Part shown: piece after piece, positions 60,988 to 64,000 of the stretch | Position numbering within the stretch: position 1 is the stretch's first letter | Layout: every line of letters starts with the position of its first letter | NCBI GenBank assembly: GCA_020832235.1 | Contig: JAFIEZ010000016.1 | Span: forward strand, 32,656 to 96,655 | Direction of reading: 5' to 3' | Length of the DNA: 64,000 nt | From: Bacteroidota bacterium | GTDB taxonomy: Bacteria > Bacteroidota > Rhodothermia > Balneolales > HLUCCA01 | Made by a program: the position numbers and the translations under genes | The notes under the pieces: generated by a model | Told to the model about the DNA's origin: nothing | The model's input: the letters and a program-made list of their open reading frames with translations, nothing else | Database searches by the model: none

Positions 60988-63133
60988 GCAATTCAATGGT
61001 AAATGTGGTGCCTTCATGTTCTATGGTCTTTATACTGATTATGCCGCCATGGGCTTTGATGATGTCGTTGGTGATACTCAGCCCTAGTCCGGTTCCCTGC
61101 GTCCCCTTTTTCGTAGTAAAAAATGGCTGCAGGATTTTGTCTTTGATTTCGGCGGGTATGCCTGGACCGTTGTCCTCAATTTCGATGAGGATTTGGCCGT
61201 TTTCGGATTTGGTTCGAATCGTTAGTTTTGGCAGGTAAGAAGCTGTGGTGCCCCGCCCGACGTCTTCCGCAACGTCACCCCCTGTCTCCGGCTTTGCACC
61301 TTCATTCAGCTTGCTCCGCATCGCATCGAACGCATTATTGCACAGGTTCAAAAGAACCCTCGAAAAGTCTTCGGCTATCAAAGGCACCTCACCAACGCGA
61401 TCATCCAGCTGCAAGTCAATATCCACATTAATGGGCTCTTTGCTCGCCCGCATGCCGTGGAAAGCCAGGTTCACGTACTCTTTGATGAACGGGTTCAGTG
61501 GCGTGGGCTCCGGTTTGCCGTCACCACCGCGGGAGTGCATGAGCATCGATTTTACGATTGAATCGGCGCGTGAGCCGTGATGGTGGATTTTTTCCAGGTT
61601 CGCTTTGATGTCGGCCAGGATGGCGGCGGTTTCGGCGGCGTGTTCGTTCTCGCCGATTTTTTGCAGCTCCTCAATGGCCTCATCGATCATTTCGAGGCTG
61701 ACGTCCGAAAAGTTGTTCACGAAGTTGAGCGGATTCTTAATTTCATGGGCGATTCCGGCGGTGAGTTGACCGAGGCTGGCGAGTTTTTCCTGCTGGACGA
61801 GCTGCGACTGGGTGGCATGCAGATCATCCAGGGATTTTTTCAAATCAGCTGTTCGTTCAAAAACCTGCTGTTCAAGACCCTCAACCAGGTTAGAGTAGTT
61901 GTCGGCAATATAGAGTGTCAACCCGATGGGGATTGCAGTGTAGATCAGAGTGATCAGCCACATTGCGGTCTCAGAAGTGATTAAAGAGAAAACTCCTGAA
62001 AGGAATAACACCGCAGTCATGGAGAGTACACTTACGATAAATCCTCCCGCTACATAGACAACTCCGGAAATGTTCTCCTTTTTCGCCTTAATCAGCAGAT
62101 AGATACAGGATATTAAAGAGATGGCGCCTACTATCATGTGCACATAAGTTATCCAGGTAAATGTGTAGGAAGCTACCAGTCCGACGGGTATCCCGCTGAT
62201 TGCAAAATATTTCCAAAACCGGTATTTCAGCATTCCGAAAAGTTCACTCAGGATTACCGGTAAAAGAGAGATGATTTGAAAGAGCAGCACAAAAAAACCG
62301 TAATAGACGAGTATACCGTTAATCTCAAACCAGGTACTCCCGAAAGAAAAAGCGGCATGCAGCATTAACAGGGTGAGTAGAAGTATGATGTACAGATTGA
62401 CTTTGTCGCGGGCGAAACGGTAGTACAAAAACAGATAAAGCAGAAGCAGCAGAAACAGCACACCCAGTGACAGTCCGGATGTACGCGCACGTATTTTTTG
62501 ATTATAGGTTCTAATCTCATTTAGTTCGGGAGGGGCAAAACCAAGGCTGATAGAGGTATACCTTTCCGTAGCTTGCCCTAAAAACCGATGCATGAGTTCA
62601 GCGTTATGATTTGAATGACGAACAGCTATTACATGCGTATCTGAAGGATGTATAATTACGGAAGGGAAAAACATATCTTGCGAATTACGAATTTTTTCTT
62701 CAGCAGCATTTGTCGAAAACTGACCGATATGGTGAATACGTTCTCCATCAAGATACACCTCAAAGGCTCCCATTGAGAGAAGCCCTAAAACCCAGTTTTT
62801 GTTGTAGAAAGTGCTATCGGCCTGGAAGGTTAGGCGCCACCACCCATAACCGTTCCAAAGGGTATCCGGCAACTTCTTAATACTCAATCCGTGCTGAATA
62901 TTATGCCAGCCGGAATCATCAAAACCGGGATCGGCCCAGGTTAAGTCATCTCTGGGTTGAAATTTCCAGTTCGAAAGATCTGAGAACTCAAAACTTCCGT
63001 CATCCGTCTTTAGTGAATCATGCAGTACCAGGATATCCTCAGAACCGAACTCATTTGTCTGTGCAAACAGAACAGCCTGCTGACTCATGAAAAGCAAAAG
63101 GAGTGTGATGATATAAAACGAGATATTTTTCAT
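60980..63133 (-). CDS. 7TM-DISM-type membrane histidine kinase
   Basis: A 717-residue kinase. Signal peptide (IITLLLLFMSQQAVLFAQ), then an extracytoplasmic jelly-roll-like sensor (residues about 40-205, with WADPGFDDSGWHNIQ and WWRLTFQADSTF). Seven helices (about 215-410, from SLGVLFLLLLLYLFLYY) and a coiled coil precede the kinase core: His in AHEIKNPLNF, N box NLCNNAFDAM, G1 DNGPGIP, G2 GTGLGLS. The arrangement matches 7TMR-DISM sensors that bind carbohydrate-like ligands. Start ATG overlaps the stop of the previous gene in ATGA; its end overlaps the next kinase by 8 nt. The kinase core is almost a copy of both neighbours. Confidence 0.92.
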   Translation of the reverse strand: MKNISFYIITLLLLFMSQQAVLFAQTNEFGSEDILVLHDSLKTDDGSFEFSDLSNWKFQPRDDLTWADPGFDDSGWHNIQHGLSIKKLPDTLWNGYGWWRLTFQADSTFYNKNWVLGLLSMGAFEVYLDGERIHHIGQFSTNAAEEKIRNSQDMFFPSVIIHPSDTHVIAVRHSNHNAELMHRFLGQATERYTSISLGFAPPELNEIRTYNQKIRARTSGLSLGVLFLLLLLYLFLYYRFARDKVNLYIILLLTLLMLHAAFSFGSTWFEINGILVYYGFFVLLFQIISLLPVILSELFGMLKYRFWKYFAISGIPVGLVASYTFTWITYVHMIVGAISLISCIYLLIKAKKENISGVVYVAGGFIVSVLSMTAVLFLSGVFSLITSETAMWLITLIYTAIPIGLTLYIADNYSNLVEGLEQQVFERTADLKKSLDDLHATQSQLVQQEKLASLGQLTAGIAHEIKNPLNFVNNFSDVSLEMIDEAIEELQKIGENEHAAETAAILADIKANLEKIHHHGSRADSIVKSMLMHSRGGDGKPEPTPLNPFIKEYVNLAFHGMRASKEPINVDIDLQLDDRVGEVPLIAEDFSRVLLNLCNNAFDAMRSKLNEGAKPETGGDVAEDVGRGTTASYLPKLTIRTKSENGQILIEIEDNGPGIPAEIKDKILQPFFTTKKGTQGTGLGLSITNDIIKAHGGIISIKTIEHEGTTFTIELHV

Positions 63134-64000
63134 AATGGGAGTTGTATGGAAAATGTAGATCCATCACCGGGCGAACTTGAAATACTCAGGCTTCCCCCAT
63201 GTGCTTTTATGATATCGTTGGTGATACTGAGCCCGAGACCGGTACCCTGGGTGCCTTTTTTTGTGGTAAAGAAAGGCTGCAGGATTTTGTCTTTGATGTC
63301 GTCGGGAATACCGGGGCCATTGTCTTCGATTTCGATGAGGATTTGGCCATTTTTAGATTTGGTTCGAACCGATAATTTTGGCAGGTAATAGGCTGCGGTC
63401 ACCCGTCCCCGGTCCTCCGTCATTTCACCCTCGGTTTCCGGTCTTCCGTCTCCCGTCAGCTTGCTCCGCATCGCATCAAACGCATTATTACACAGGTTCA
63501 AAATCACCCTGGAAAAATCTTCGGCTATCAAAGGCACCTCGCCAACTGATTCATCCAGCTGCAGATCAATATCCACGTTGATGGCTTCCTTGCCGGCCCG
63601 CATTCCGTGGAATGCCAGGTTCACGTACTCTTTGATCAGCGGGTTCAATGGCGTGGGCTCCGGTTTGCCGTCACCACCGCGAGAGTGCATGAGCATCGAT
63701 TTTACGATGGAATCGGCGCGCGAACCGTGATGGTGGATTTTTTTCAGGTTCGCTTTGATGTCGGCCAGGATGGCGGCGGTTTCGGCGGCGTGTTCGTTCT
63801 CGCCGATTTTTTGCAGCTCCTCAATGGCCTCATCGATCATTTCGAGGCTGACGTCCGAAAAGTTATTCACAAAATTGAGCGGGTTTTTGATCTCGTGGGC
63901 AATGCCGGCGGTGAGTTGACCAAGGCTGGCGAGTTTTTCCTGTTGGACGAGTTGTTCCTGGGCGGCCTTCAGATTCTCGTAGGCTTTTTCGATCTCTTTG
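63130..64000 (-). CDS. Histidine kinase, C-terminal part (runs off the window)
   Basis: The frame stays open to the window edge, so the 5' end and sensor are missing. The visible 289 residues are a coiled coil (KAYENLKAAQEQLVQQEKL), HisKA with His in AHEIKNPLNF, and a complete ATPase domain (NLCNNAFDAM, DNGPGIP, FFTTKKGTQGTGLGLS) ending FSIQLPL. The core is nearly identical to that of the next two genes apart from a variable linker after FDAMR. It overlaps the next gene by 4 nt (ATGA), so the three kinases form one operon. Confidence 0.95.
   Translation of the reverse strand, partial: KEIEKAYENLKAAQEQLVQQEKLASLGQLTAGIAHEIKNPLNFVNNFSDVSLEMIDEAIEELQKIGENEHAAETAAILADIKANLKKIHHHGSRADSIVKSMLMHSRGGDGKPEPTPLNPLIKEYVNLAFHGMRAGKEAINVDIDLQLDESVGEVPLIAEDFSRVILNLCNNAFDAMRSKLTGDGRPETEGEMTEDRGRVTAAYYLPKLSVRTKSKNGQILIEIEDNGPGIPDDIKDKILQPFFTTKKGTQGTGLGLSITNDIIKAHGGSLSISSSPGDGSTFSIQLPL

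Overview
The window looks like a chromosomal segment of a free-living member of the Bacteroidota/Rhodothermota/Balneolota assemblage; I lean towards Balneolota. Two secreted proteins end in the type IX secretion/Por sorting tail with the FPNPFNPTT signature typical of these phyla. A Bacteroidota-type TTG/TAnnTTTG promoter sits in front of the tRNA-Leu gene. The gene content (secreted S9 and M16 peptidases, a fused 2-oxoacid:ferredoxin oxidoreductase alpha subunit, two-propeller sensor kinases, HMA-AraC regulator, SpoIIE-type phosphatases) agrees. No transposase, integrase, CRISPR array or prophage gene was found.

Layout. 1-3 kb: end of a copper-exporting P-type ATPase (minus strand), a secreted sorting-tail protein and an HMA-AraC copper-type regulator. 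3.1-7.6 kb: two toxin-antitoxin pairs (RES/Xre and MazF/ribbon-helix-helix) around a secreted S9 peptidase. 7.7-15.6 kb: minus-strand metabolic genes (FolB-cupin fusion, CYTH enzyme, DHFR/RibD-like reductase, Rpn-like nuclease, SDR, two alpha/beta hydrolases, L-serine dehydratase). 15.6-23.6 kb: an outer-membrane beta-barrel candidate, a lipoprotein, and a tightly packed operon (GbsR/MarR regulator, FabG-like SDR, KASIII-like protein, sodium/solute symporter, acyl-CoA synthetase). 23.8-26.7 kb: korAB on the plus strand. 26.9-30.4 kb: an accessory patch with two uncharacterised genes, a ruined higBA pair, a PIN-domain toxin with an overlapping small partner, decayed repeats, tRNA-Leu(CAG) and an 80-bp tandem repeat. 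30.4-40 kb: a SPOR membrane protein coupled to a degenerate kinase-like membrane protein, DNA polymerase IV with a small companion, a DUF4397-type secreted protein and a receiver-PAS-kinase. 40-50 kb: a DPP-IV-like peptidase, an RND efflux adaptor/permease pair and a membrane PP2C phosphatase. 50-64 kb: a pseudo-receiver adenylate/guanylate cyclase, an SRAP (HMCES/YedK) protein, a double M16 peptidase, a receiver-PP2C phosphatase, a single receiver, and three overlapping histidine kinases whose catalytic cores are near copies of one another.

Two themes stand out. The last 26 kb is dense in signalling: four histidine kinases, three canonical receivers plus one degenerate receiver, two PP2C phosphatases and a class III cyclase suggest a partner-switching/second-messenger network. 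In addition, degenerate short-period repeats recur across the window, both between genes (around 0.9, 2.2, 4.5, 28.3, 29.5 and 30.2 kb) and as low-complexity linkers inside genes (Xre antitoxin, acyl-CoA synthetase, degenerate kinase, Rpn protein). One repeat unit lies exactly where the higA antitoxin is cut off. All functional calls come from reading motifs; no database search was run.
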